From contig NZ_CP073697.1 of NCBI RefSeq assembly GCF_025264665.1, forward strand, positions 2,356,001-2,420,000: a DNA stretch of 64,000 nucleotides. Reading direction: 5' to 3'. The notes beneath the pieces were generated by a model. That model ran no database searches and had not been told where the DNA came from. It worked only from the letters and a program-made list of their open reading frames with translations. Made by a program: the position numbers and the translations under genes. Every line of letters starts with the position of its first letter. Positions within the stretch are counted from its first letter, which is position 1. Below, piece by piece: positions 18,205-26,003 of the stretch. Origin of the DNA: Edaphobacter flagellatus. Lineage in GTDB: Bacteria; Acidobacteriota; Terriglobia; Terriglobales; Acidobacteriaceae.

Positions 18205-18741
18205 CTACTTGCGCATAAGAAATTTTCTTCGCGCCATTCCGGTGACCCCAACAATACCAGTACCTAGAAGTAAAAGACTTGACGGTTCGGGTGTCGTCGC
18301 TGCACTTTGCTCTAATGTCAAAGAACCATTAACAAAGGGATCGATGACCGGACCAGCTAAGGCACTGGTAACTCCACCGCATGACATAAAGTTCGAGATG
18401 GAGCATACCGGCCCCCCCGAATAGCCAACAAGAGTTGCGCCAGGAATGGAAAAAGATAAAAATGAACCTGGACTACCGTTAAACCACCCAGTTACATAGT
18501 GCACATTTGGGTTGGTAGTTCCCGTCTCATTATCAAAAATGTAAGTTGTTGCACCCTCTACAAGCGAAAGGTCGATTTTTCGAAAGAAGCCCGCTGTTGT
18601 ATCTATCTCCAATGTACCGGAGACAGTTCCACCGTTTCGAAGATTTGCGGCCACTACGAAAGTGTTGATTGTATCTGCATGGGTGCTAGGGCACATGATG
18701 ACGCCGACAACGAACAGAACAGAGGAAAAGAAGGTACGCAT
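18205..18741 (-). CDS. PEP-CTERM sorting domain protein
   Basis: A 178-residue exported protein with a signal peptide (MRTFFSSVLFVVGVIM, cleavage near THA-D) and a C-terminal PEP-CTERM tripartite signal: TPEPSS, a hydrophobic helix and basic ARRKF. In this family the tail is recognised by an exosortase and the protein is attached to the surface or exopolysaccharide. The middle (about 25-150) is an uncharacterised beta-rich domain with one Cys pair. The ATG at 18741 has GGTAGGTGA seven bases upstream; a start 18 bases earlier is less likely. No exosortase gene lies in the window. Lower GC than neighbours. Confidence 0.88.
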   Translation of the reverse strand: MRTFFSSVLFVVGVIMCPSTHADTINTFVVAANLRNGGTVSGTLEIDTTAGFFRKIDLSLVEGATTYIFDNETGTTNPNVHYVTGWFNGSPGSFLSFSIPGATLVGYSGGPVCSISNFMSCGGVTSALAGPVIDPFVNGSLTLEQSAATTPEPSSLLLLGTGIVGVTGMARRKFLMRK

Positions 18742-18918
18742 TGAAAATTCACCTACCAAATAGAAGCTTTGCGTCTTCGATACTTAAGCCCGGCATGAAA
18801 ATTGTCAACGAGAAAGAATTTGCTGCTTGGGCGCAAAGTTATGCAGCTTTTGGGGGTTTGTGCGCGGCATCACTTAGTCCTTATAAACGCGCTTAGCTTT
18901 CTAGGCATACCAAACTCT

Positions 18919-20217
18919 CTAGGCCTTCTTCGCCGCAATCTCTCCAATCGCGCTCACAAATTTATCGAGGTCGGCAATCGTGGTGTACACGTGCGGCGTG
19001 ACGCGGATGCAGTGGATCTTTTCGTAGTCGATCGAGACGGTGTGAATCTTGTATTTATCGAAGAGAGTATTCATGAGATCGCGCGGCGCGACGCCGTCGA
19101 TGCTGACGCCGCAGATCGCGCAGGAGTACTCAGGCTTGAGCGACGTATGCAGCTTCACGCCGGGGATGTCCTTCACGCGCGTGGCCCAGTAGTTTTTCAG
19201 GTAGAAGATACGCTCCTGCTTGCGGCGCGTACCGATGGCCTCGTGAAAGTTGACTGCCTCGCCAATGCCCTGCTCGATGGGGAAGCTGCGTGTGCCCAGC
19301 GCCTCGAACTTGCGGATGTTGGCGCTGCGCGGGTCGCCGTAGCAGGTGAGCGGCCACAGCTTTTCAATCTGGTCCTGCTTCACCCACATCATGCCTGAGC
19401 CGATCGGCGCCGACAGAAACTTGTGCAGGCTGGTGCCGAAGTAGTCGCAGTCGAGATCGGGAATTTTGAAATCGATCAGGCCGAACGAATGCGCCCCGTC
19501 GACGATCACCTCGCAGCCCTTCGCATGGGCCATGTCGGCGATCTGCCGTGCAGGCATCAGCTGACCCACCCAGTTGACCATGTGCGTAATGTGCACCAGC
19601 TTCGTGCGCGGCGTAATTGCCTGTTCATACGCCTTCACGATCGCATCGGGGTTCTCGATGGGGAAATCGAAGCTGATCTGCTTGTAGACGATGCCGTCGC
19701 GCTCGGCCCGCTGCCGATACGCATTCATCATGTTGGGATAGTCCTGCCTGGTTCCCACGACCTCATCGCCTGCCTTCAGCGGAAGTCCGTAGATGACCGT
19801 GTTCAGCGCCTCGGTCGCATTGCGGTTGATTGCAATCTCTTCGGCGGAAGCCCCGGCGAGCCGCGCCAGCTTCTGCCTGAGCGGTTCGCGTCCCTGGTCG
19901 AGAATCTGCCACATGAAGTACGACGGCCCTTCGTTCGTCATCTGGTTGTAGCGTTCGACCGCCTGCTGCACCACGATGGGCGAGGGCGAAACGCCACCAT
20001 TGTTCAGGTTGATGATCTGCGTGCTCACGGAGTAACCACGCTGAATCACGCTCCAGAAGTCCTCGTTCTGCGCAGCCTCCATCGCATTCATCGCACCCAG
20101 CGCACGCGTGGCCGCATGCCAGTCCGCGGCATGCGCCTGCTGAAAGAGACTGTTTGTAGAAAAGGCACCGGCCAGGGCCGCCATTTTTATAAAGGAACGC
20201 CGATCATTCGTGGGCAT
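18919..20217 (-). CDS. Aminotransferase class V (isopenicillin-N epimerase-like), Tat-exported
   Basis: A 432-residue fold-type I PLP enzyme. The N-terminus RRSFIKMAALAGAF is a twin-arginine signal with cleavage near AHA-A (30-31), suggesting that the folded cofactor-loaded enzyme is exported. PLP-site residues are visible: Asp240 and His243 in VDGAHSFG and Lys266 in SLHKFLSAP. Related proteins are annotated as isopenicillin-N epimerases or cysteine desulfurase-like; their natural substrates are mostly unknown. No NRPS or sulfur-cluster genes are nearby, so neither role is supported here. Confidence 0.9.
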   Translation of the reverse strand: MPTNDRRSFIKMAALAGAFSTNSLFQQAHAADWHAATRALGAMNAMEAAQNEDFWSVIQRGYSVSTQIINLNNGGVSPSPIVVQQAVERYNQMTNEGPSYFMWQILDQGREPLRQKLARLAGASAEEIAINRNATEALNTVIYGLPLKAGDEVVGTRQDYPNMMNAYRQRAERDGIVYKQISFDFPIENPDAIVKAYEQAITPRTKLVHITHMVNWVGQLMPARQIADMAHAKGCEVIVDGAHSFGLIDFKIPDLDCDYFGTSLHKFLSAPIGSGMMWVKQDQIEKLWPLTCYGDPRSANIRKFEALGTRSFPIEQGIGEAVNFHEAIGTRRKQERIFYLKNYWATRVKDIPGVKLHTSLKPEYSCAICGVSIDGVAPRDLMNTLFDKYKIHTVSIDYEKIHCIRVTPHVYTTIADLDKFVSAIGEIAAKKA

Positions 20218-20334
20218 ACAAGCAATCTAGTGTCGTCCCTACGATGCTGCAACAAAAAATGCGGATAGCCGCTCTCTCCACGCATGATGCGGCCTTCGGC
20301 ATCTCAACTTTCAATGTGTGTTGGCGCGATGCAT

Positions 20335-20377
20335 CGCTGCTGACATTGTCTGTCAGCAGCGTCGGCTAAGATAGCCG
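20335..20377 (+). promoter_or_regulatory. Two tandem hairpins directly before the DUF2461 start
   Basis: CGCTGCTGACA (20335-20345) pairs perfectly with TGTCAGCAGCG (20351-20361) around a 5-base loop. Next, CGGCT (20363-20367) pairs with AGCCG (20373-20377). The second stem ends one base before the ATG at 20379 and covers the place where a ribosome-binding site should be. No purine-rich ribosome site is visible. The arrangement suggests control of translation or an operator; inference only. Confidence 0.6.
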
Positions 20378-20378
20378 C

Positions 20379-21080
20379 ATGGCGCCTGCTGCTCCTCACT
20401 ACACTTCTGAAGCGATCAAGTTTCTTCGCGGTCTCAAGCGCAACAACAACCGTGACTGGTTCAACGCGCGCAAGGCCATCTACGAACGCGAGATCAAGCT
20501 TGCCACCCAGGCCATCGTTGCCGCCGTCAACGAGGAGATGCTGCGCTTCGCGCCGGAGAATGTCCAGCCGCCACAAAAAGCCGTCTTCCGCATCTATCGC
20601 GACATCCGCTTCTCCTCCGACAAGCGTCCCTACAAAACCCACCAGGGAGCATGGTGGGCGCGCTCGGGCCTCGAGAAGACCTCCGGCGGAGGCTTCTACT
20701 TTCACCTCGCCGATAACGAGCTGCTGATCGCCGCCGGCGTCTACATGCCCGAGCGCGAACAGCTACTCGCCATCCGCCGCCATATCGAAGCCAACCACGC
20801 AGAGATGCGCGCCCTTCTCAAAGCAAAAAAACTCAACGCGCTGATGACCGAGTTCGACGGCAGCAAGCTCACCCGTCTGCCCAAAGGCTTCCTGCCCGAG
20901 TCGCCCGCCGCCGATCTGATCCTCAACCGCCAGTGGGGCTACAGCACGCGCCTGCCTGTCGAAGCCGCCACCAAACCGACGCTGGTCAAAGAGATCGTCA
21001 AACGCTTCGAAGCCGCTACGCCCCTGATAGCCTTCCTCAATCAGCCGCTGGCACCGAAGGCGCGCAAGCCGCTGTTTTGA
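20379..21080 (+). CDS. DUF2461 (TIGR02453) family protein
   Basis: A 233-residue cytoplasmic protein of the DUF2461 family, recognised by FLRGLKRNNNRDWFNARK at residues 10-27, followed by FRIYRDIRFSSDKRPYKTH (about 68) and the glycine-rich GGGFYFHLAD segment. Function is unknown in the family. There is no signal peptide or membrane segment, and the length fits. The gene is divergent from the aminotransferase. Two hairpins end at its start codon (see separate entry), and no canonical ribosome site is seen. The product name is certain, the role is not. Confidence 0.9.
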   Translation: MAPAAPHYTSEAIKFLRGLKRNNNRDWFNARKAIYEREIKLATQAIVAAVNEEMLRFAPENVQPPQKAVFRIYRDIRFSSDKRPYKTHQGAWWARSGLEKTSGGGFYFHLADNELLIAAGVYMPEREQLLAIRRHIEANHAEMRALLKAKKLNALMTEFDGSKLTRLPKGFLPESPAADLILNRQWGYSTRLPVEAATKPTLVKEIVKRFEAATPLIAFLNQPLAPKARKPLF

Positions 21081-21223
21081 AGAGACCAGGACACTGAAAA
21101 TTCCTGCCGCTTCCCATATCCAATAGCCGGTACCGGCGTATGCGGCAGAGTCTGTTCCAAACATTCTTCGCGTTGTCATTTAAACTGCCGAAGCCGTTAC
21201 CCGATGAGCGGTACACTCAACGA

Positions 21224-22186
21224 GTGAACATTAAACTCCTGTTTGCACCTATCCTGGCGGCAACGCTCGTCTCGACCGCCGCTGCGCAAGATGTCAAAGA
21301 CTTCCTGGGCCGTTGGGACATGACGGTGACTCCCGCCACCGGCAAACCGTATCCGCAATGGATCGAGCTCATCGACAACGGCGGCAAGATTGAGGGGAAG
21401 CTCCAGCCCAGGGGCGGCGCATGGCGTCCTATCGTCGGCGCTCACGTGGATTCGGGCAAGCTGATCGTCGATGTCGGTCCAGCGGCCCCCGGCTCCGAGA
21501 TCAGCTGGGAGCTCAGCTCCGCAGGTGCAGGCAAGCTGACCGGTGTGGAGAAGCACGGCAACGACGCCGGCCCCACGCTCTCCGGCGTCAAGGCGCCTTC
21601 GCTTGATCGGCCCATGCCGAAGCAGTGGACCAAGCCCCAACCGCTCTTCAACGGCAAAGACCTTACCGGCTGGGAGCCGATCGGACACGTCGAGAACAAC
21701 AAGTGGGTGGCTCGCAACGGCGAGCTGGTGAATGACAATCCCGAGGTGCCCGGACAAAAGCTACCCCCGGCGGCCAACATCATGACCACCGAAAAGTTCC
21801 AGGACTTCAAGCTGCACATCGAAGTGAACTGTCCCGAGGGTGGCAACAGCGGCATCTACATGCGCGGACGCTATGAGTTACAGGTAGGCACCGAAGGCGG
21901 CAAGCTGCCGTCGCATGAGATGGGTGCAATCTACAGCTGGTATCCACCACCTGCAGGGGCGGAAAATAACCTCGGCAAGTGGACGTCCTTCGATGTCACG
22001 CTCGTCGGCAGGCACATCACGGTCTACCGCGATGGCAAGCTGTACCACGACAACGTCGAGCTACCCGGCCCGACCGGCGGCGCTCTCGACAGCAACGAGG
22101 CCGAGCCCGGTCCCTTCTATCTGCAGGGCGACCATCACGGCGTCATCATGTATCGCAACATCACCATCTCCGTCCCGAAGAAGTGA
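21224..22186 (+). CDS. Secreted DUF1080 protein (3-keto-disaccharide hydrolase family)
   Basis: A 320-residue exported protein from a GTG at 21224: NIKLLFAPILAATLVSTAAAQ is a signal peptide with cleavage after AAA-Q. The N-terminal part (about 25-130) is a lipocalin-like extra domain (FLGRWDMTVTPATGKP). The C-terminal ~185 residues form the concanavalin-like DUF1080 domain (PLFNGKDLTGWEP, GNSGIYMRGRYELQV, GEWTSFDV-like KWTSFDVTLVG and YLQGDHHGVIMYRNI). Members hydrolyse 3-keto-glycosides. A start at 21140 would give 28 more residues before the signal peptide and is less likely. The plus-strand hairpin at 22210 probably terminates it. Confidence 0.9.
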   Translation: MNIKLLFAPILAATLVSTAAAQDVKDFLGRWDMTVTPATGKPYPQWIELIDNGGKIEGKLQPRGGAWRPIVGAHVDSGKLIVDVGPAAPGSEISWELSSAGAGKLTGVEKHGNDAGPTLSGVKAPSLDRPMPKQWTKPQPLFNGKDLTGWEPIGHVENNKWVARNGELVNDNPEVPGQKLPPAANIMTTEKFQDFKLHIEVNCPEGGNSGIYMRGRYELQVGTEGGKLPSHEMGAIYSWYPPPAGAENNLGKWTSFDVTLVGRHITVYRDGKLYHDNVELPGPTGGALDSNEAEPGPFYLQGDHHGVIMYRNITISVPKK

Positions 22187-22209
22187 AGCAGTAAGGCGCT
22201 TGCAAAGAA

Positions 22210-22257
22210 AAGGCGCACATGACGGGCAGCTCTCCTGCCGCGCGTCATGTGCGCCTT
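22210..22257. terminator. Long hairpin terminator between convergent genes
   Basis: A 15-bp stem (22210-22224 with 22243-22257) with a further inner GGCAG/CTGCC pairing. On the minus strand it is followed by TTTTCTTT just after the RibD-like gene's stop; on the plus strand by TTCTTATTT. Probably works in both directions. Confidence 0.85.
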
Positions 22258-22258
22258 C

Positions 22259-22852
22259 TTATTTCAGGTTCTGCAACGTTCCGGCGGCCTTGTAGACGTT
22301 GACGATGATGCCTGTCGGCAACGCTTGTGTGTTCTCGAGCACAAAGGATCGTGGCGGCGTTCCCTCCGCAAAAAGACGTTTCCCCTTGCCCAGCAGAACG
22401 GGACTGACCATCAGAATCAGCTCATCCGCCAGCCCCTGCTCGAGCAGCAACGAGGTCAGCGTTGAGCTGCCCGAAAGGATCAGGTCCTTGCCCTCTTTCG
22501 CCTTGATGGCGCGAACGCCGTCCACGAGGTCCGGTCCAACGCTCTCGAACGGGCCCCATTCCAGACTCTCCAGCCTGTGGGTGACGACATACTTCGTCGC
22601 GGCATTCAGCCTGTCCGCCATCGGACTCTTCGGGGCCTTCGGCCAGTAACCCGACCAGAGATCGTAGGTTCGACGGCCAAGCAGCACATCGCAGCTCTCG
22701 CCATATAACGCAACCACTCTCTCTAAGCCGGCAGGGCTGCGATACGGCGCAGTCCAGTCGCCGTAGGGGAAGTCGCCGCCTTCGCCCGGAACACTGGAGA
22801 CCTGGATCACGCCATCCAGTGAAATATGTTCGATGATTTTCAGTTTTCTCAT
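22259..22852 (-). CDS. Dihydrofolate reductase family / RibD C-terminal domain protein
   Basis: A 197-residue NADPH-binding-fold protein of the RibD_C/DHFR-like family. Markers are EHISLDGVIQ (8-17, the conserved start), the LLGRRTYDLWSGYWP segment (about 56-70) and LILSGSSTLTSLLLEQGLADEL (described here as the about 125-147 region with GSSTLTSLL). These stand-alone proteins are not demonstrated riboflavin enzymes; many are of unknown reductase function. It lies 64 bases downstream of the YCII gene on the same strand, a common pairing. GGGAGG precedes the ATG by about 11 bases. Confidence 0.88.
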   Translation of the reverse strand: MRKLKIIEHISLDGVIQVSSVPGEGGDFPYGDWTAPYRSPAGLERVVALYGESCDVLLGRRTYDLWSGYWPKAPKSPMADRLNAATKYVVTHRLESLEWGPFESVGPDLVDGVRAIKAKEGKDLILSGSSTLTSLLLEQGLADELILMVSPVLLGKGKRLFAEGTPPRSFVLENTQALPTGIIVNVYKAAGTLQNLK

Positions 22853-22916
22853 TTTTTGAAATTCTCCCTCCCATGGATTGGCTTTCAGTTCGCTCGTTGT
22901 CCCGTCTTCCTTCTAT

Positions 22917-23258
22917 TTAGAGGAACGCTCTTACCTCGACGGGTGCACGACAGGCGATGACAGCCTTGCGGCCCCACTCCAGCGCTTCGTCCAGACTGGC
23001 GGCCTCGAGTATCCAAAAACCGCCGATGTGCTCCTTCGTCTCGAGGTACGGCCCATCGGTAATCAGCACCTCACCTTTGGGTTGCGCGCGCAGTGATCGC
23101 GCCTTGCGCGCCGGACTCAGGCCGCCGGCGAAAAGCCTGACACCAGCGGCGATCATCTCCCCGTTGAGTACATCGATATCGCGCTCCATTGCTTCGTCTT
23201 CACTGACAGCCGGGTCGTAACCGTCGGGATGATGAATTGCAACCAGATACTGAGCCAT
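22917..23258 (-). CDS. YCII-related protein
   Basis: A 113-residue cytoplasmic protein with a ferredoxin-like YCII fold: MAQYLVAIHHPDGYD at the start, ITDGPYLETKEHIGGFWILEA (about 68-88, key residues DGPY and ETKE) and the ending ACRAPVEVRAF. It belongs to the DGPF/PhnB-type group often found beside ECF sigma factors and RibD-like reductases. The ATG at 23258 has a strong GAGGGAGGGA ribosome site; a longer frame adds 13 residues and loses it. Function unknown. Likely co-transcribed with the reductase downstream. Confidence 0.9.
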   Translation of the reverse strand: MAQYLVAIHHPDGYDPAVSEDEAMERDIDVLNGEMIAAGVRLFAGGLSPARKARSLRAQPKGEVLITDGPYLETKEHIGGFWILEAASLDEALEWGRKAVIACRAPVEVRAFL

Positions 23259-23446
23259 ACTCCCTCCCTCTTTCATAACGATCTTCAGACAAGCCAACTT
23301 GCTGCCTTCACTATCTCAACGAATGGGGAGGCTCGAATTCGACAAGTCGCTCCAACAAATTTCCTCAATCCGCGTTTTGAGGAACCTTAGAACCGATAAG
23401 CGCGCTTAGGCGGAGCTCCATACCAAAACACTCTCCGACAAAAATG

Positions 23447-23493
23447 ACAAGTATGCTTGACATCATCGGCCTAATTATGTAAAGTTTACTTGT
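23447..23493 (+). promoter_or_regulatory. Promoter of the membrane-protein/XRE pair inside an inverted repeat
   Basis: A -35 TTGACA (23457-23462) and -10 TAAAGT (23480-23485) are 17 bases apart. The pair ACAAGTA (23447-23453) and TACTTGT (23487-23493) is perfectly inverted and flanks the promoter. A second palindrome, GTAAAGTTTAC, covers the -10 (23479-23489). Likely operator for the XRE regulator encoded downstream; inference. Confidence 0.7.
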
Positions 23494-23515
23494 CTTTACG
23501 GAAAGGAAGCATGTC

Positions 23516-23920
23516 ATGGCTTATATCCCAATGTCCCGCGCGACGCGACGTTATCTCGTCCGCCTCGTCTTCGCGATGGTGATCAATATCGCCTTTGTCT
23601 TCTTCACACGATGGGCGTTCCAGCATCTTCATCCCACCGGAGTCATGGTCTATCTGCTCGCCATGCTCCCGGTATTGCCTATGGTTGGCTCACTGGCCAT
23701 CGTCGGCCTCTATATTGCAGAGGAGACGGACGAGTTCGAGCGCTCTATCGTCATTAAGTCCGTACTGTGGGGACTGGGCGGAGCCCTCGCCGTCAGTACC
23801 ATCTTCGGCGCGCTCGAAGACTTTGCCCAAGCGCCCCATCTTTCGCCCTTCTTCTCCTACCTGTTCTTCTGGATCTTCATGGCCGTCTCTGGAGTGGTCA
23901 TCCGCCTGAGGTACCGATGA
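23516..23920 (+). CDS. Small integral membrane protein paired with XRE regulator
   Basis: A 134-residue protein with four predicted membrane segments (about 15-35, 44-65, 80-100 and 110-130) and no recognised domain. The cytoplasmic loop ETDEFERSIVIKS between segments two and three is the most conserved-looking part and is typical of small proteins encoded next to XRE regulators. The ATG is preceded by AAGGAAG. Its stop overlaps the start of the XRE gene (ATGA at 23917-23920), indicating translational coupling. It may sense membrane or envelope state; that is speculative. Confidence 0.8.
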   Translation: MAYIPMSRATRRYLVRLVFAMVINIAFVFFTRWAFQHLHPTGVMVYLLAMLPVLPMVGSLAIVGLYIAEETDEFERSIVIKSVLWGLGGALAVSTIFGALEDFAQAPHLSPFFSYLFFWIFMAVSGVVIRLRYR

Positions 23921-24111
23921 AGAACCGGCTTCGTGTCCTCCGTGCCGAACGCAACTGGTCCCAGGCCGACCTCGCCCAGAAGCTCGAGGTCTCCCGCCAG
24001 TCCATCAACGCCATCGAGACCGGGAAGTACGACCCTTCACTCCCCCTGGCCTTCAAACTTGCGCGTCTCTTCAACACCACCATCGAAGCCGTCTTCGACG
24101 ACGAAGCATAA
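23917..24111 (+). CDS. Short XRE/Cro-type transcriptional regulator
   Basis: A 64-residue stand-alone helix-turn-helix protein: RLRVLRAERNWSQADLAQKL, recognition helix VSRQSINAIETGKYDPSLPL and LARLFNTTIEAVFDDE complete the HTH_3 fold. It has no other domain. It overlaps the preceding membrane protein by four bases (ATGA), so the two are co-translated. The inverted-repeat-flanked promoter upstream of the pair is a natural target, implying autoregulation. A longer frame from 23767 overlaps the membrane protein and is not real. Confidence 0.93.
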   Translation: MKNRLRVLRAERNWSQADLAQKLEVSRQSINAIETGKYDPSLPLAFKLARLFNTTIEAVFDDEA

Positions 24112-24253
24112 AGACCGACGACCCTGCATGTCCCGGCCGGAGGAAGCTTTCGCCCCGTGCCGGGTGCCCCCCTCAACGGCTGGTCTAAACTACCAGTGAC
24201 GGCCACCGCCGAGCCTCTTCTTGCCGCGGCGCGTGCAACACCCGAGGACGCCC

Positions 24254-24973
24254 ATGCAGCAGCCCCTGCCCACCGGAGTCCCTGCTCTTACTACGCCCCG
24301 CTTCTACGTCACTGGACGCCAGCCGCTGCGCCTCTCCGCCATCCTGCTCGCCATCGTTGTCGCCAGCATCGCGCTCTCCTCCGTCCTCTACGCTCTGCGT
24401 CACAACGGACATGCACATCTCACCTCCGGCGTTGATCGCGCCTCCAGCTCTACTCCTGGAGCCACGCCGGACGACGACAAGGACGATCCCAACCAGATCG
24501 ACACCATCGTCCTCGGCGATCCCGCCGACGCTCCCGTGCCTGCCAAACGCGGCGACCACGTCAGCCCCGTACATCCCTTCGTCATCGTTCACCTGCCACG
24601 CTGGGGAGATCAGGTTGGCCTCATCCCCGACTCACCCGCCGGGCACCTGCTCTACAACTGGCTCGCCGCCTTCAACCAGTCCAATGACTCCGCGCTCGCC
24701 AGCGCTCTGCCCAACGACGCACCCGCCTTCTCTGTCGCTGCGCAGATGGAGCTGCGCCACGAGACCGGCGGCTTCAACCTGCTCTCTGCGAAAGAAGTCC
24801 AGCCCGGCATTCTCGTCTTCCGCCTCCGCGACCAGACCCCTGAGGCCAACGAAGTCCTCGGCACGCTTCAGGTGCGTGCGAACTCGAACCCCGCGGCCAT
24901 CGCGACCTTCAGCCTTCGTGCTGTACCCGCAACTCCTAAGGACGCCACTACGACGGTTGCTCCCACGCACTGA
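24254..24973 (+). CDS. Membrane-anchored protein with a stand-alone hydrolase-associated domain
   Basis: A 239-residue protein. After a 26-residue cytoplasmic N-terminus one membrane segment follows (about 27-47, LSAILLAIVVASIALSSVLY), then a Pro/Asp-rich linker, then a ~110-residue domain with YNWLAAFNQSN, MELRHETGGFNLL and ATFSLRAVP. Text of this kind (LxAFNxGD, TGGF, LRxxP) is familiar as an accessory domain in acidobacterial S41 peptidases and serine hydrolases, but no catalytic domain follows here. The ATG at 24254 has GAGGA six bases upstream. No function can be assigned; the orphan domain may be a binding or regulatory module. Confidence 0.75.
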   Translation: MQQPLPTGVPALTTPRFYVTGRQPLRLSAILLAIVVASIALSSVLYALRHNGHAHLTSGVDRASSSTPGATPDDDKDDPNQIDTIVLGDPADAPVPAKRGDHVSPVHPFVIVHLPRWGDQVGLIPDSPAGHLLYNWLAAFNQSNDSALASALPNDAPAFSVAAQMELRHETGGFNLLSAKEVQPGILVFRLRDQTPEANEVLGTLQVRANSNPAAIATFSLRAVPATPKDATTTVAPTH

Positions 24974-25053
24974 GTCAACTCCGCCCGCACGCTCTACAAA
25001 TGACTGCAAGTCCTGTACGCTTTTTCTGACGTTTGTTTGGAGATCATAAGCCG

Positions 25054-25920
25054 ATGATGAACCGCAGAGCCTTTCTTCAAAGCAGCGCCGCTGCTCTGAT
25101 TGCCGCCCACGCGCATAGCCTCTTCGCCGACCCTCTCGGCCTGCCCATCGGCTGTCAGACCTATCCCGTGCGCAAACAGATTGCCACCGACTTCACCGGC
25201 ACCATGAAGTCGCTGCGCACCGCCGGCTTCACCAACATCGAGCTCTGCTCGCCCTATGGCTACAAGGATTTCAACGGCCTGCAGCAATACAAGCCGCAGG
25301 AGCTGCGCCGCATGCTCAGCGACTGGGGCATCACCTGCATCTCCGCGCACTGGGCGCCGAGCGAGCTCTTCCAGAAGGCCGACGAGAGCATCGCCTACGC
25401 CCACGACTTCGGCATGACGCAGATGGCCGTCGCCGCACTTGGACCCTTCAACTACAAAGGCACCGAGACAGCCGACGACGTCAAACGCTACGTTGAGCCC
25501 TTCAATGCCTTCGCCGAAAAAGCCCACGCCGCCGGCATCACCGCGCTGCTGCACAACGAAGGCTTCGTCTCCGCACACATCGACGGCAAGCCGGTCTACG
25601 ACATGATGATCGCCGAGCTGAATCCCGAGACCACGAAGCTCCAGTTCCAGGTCTCCACCCTGCAGCAGGGCTACGACCCGGTGACCTACTTCCACAAGTA
25701 CGCCGGCCGCTTCCTCTCGATGCACTGCCAGGACTGGGTCAAGGACCCCTCCACCAAATCCGGCTTCCGCCAGGTCCCGCTCGGCAAGGGCGTCGTGGAC
25801 TGGAAGGCCGTCTTCGCCGCAGCCAAAGTGGGCGGCATCAAAAACTACTTCGTCGAGCTAGAGGAAGACCCCGCACTCATGCCGCCCAGCGTGCCGTACC
25901 TCAAGTCGCTGAACGTTTGA
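25054..25920 (+). CDS. Sugar phosphate isomerase/epimerase (AP endonuclease-2 TIM barrel), exported
   Basis: A 288-residue xylose-isomerase-like TIM barrel. The N-terminus NRRAFLQSSAAALIAAHAHS is a twin-arginine-type signal. Family features are IGCQTYPVRK after the signal, a FTNIELCSPYG strand (about 60-70), and the metal-binding acidic and His residues in LLHNEGF, QFQVSTLQQG and FLSMHCQDWV. The His in MHCQDW and Glu in VELEED fit the family. These exported relatives are frequently linked to 3-keto-sugar metabolism, compatible with the DUF1080 gene 3 kb away. GGAG lies 11 bases before the ATG. Exact substrate unknown. Confidence 0.88.
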   Translation: MMNRRAFLQSSAAALIAAHAHSLFADPLGLPIGCQTYPVRKQIATDFTGTMKSLRTAGFTNIELCSPYGYKDFNGLQQYKPQELRRMLSDWGITCISAHWAPSELFQKADESIAYAHDFGMTQMAVAALGPFNYKGTETADDVKRYVEPFNAFAEKAHAAGITALLHNEGFVSAHIDGKPVYDMMIAELNPETTKLQFQVSTLQQGYDPVTYFHKYAGRFLSMHCQDWVKDPSTKSGFRQVPLGKGVVDWKAVFAAAKVGGIKNYFVELEEDPALMPPSVPYLKSLNV

Positions 25921-26003
25921 AGTAGAGATAAGAGCGCTTGCTGAGACTCATGTCCGCTGCTATGTGAAATAGTGGTGCGGACTGGTTTTTTGAGGAGGCA
26001 CGT

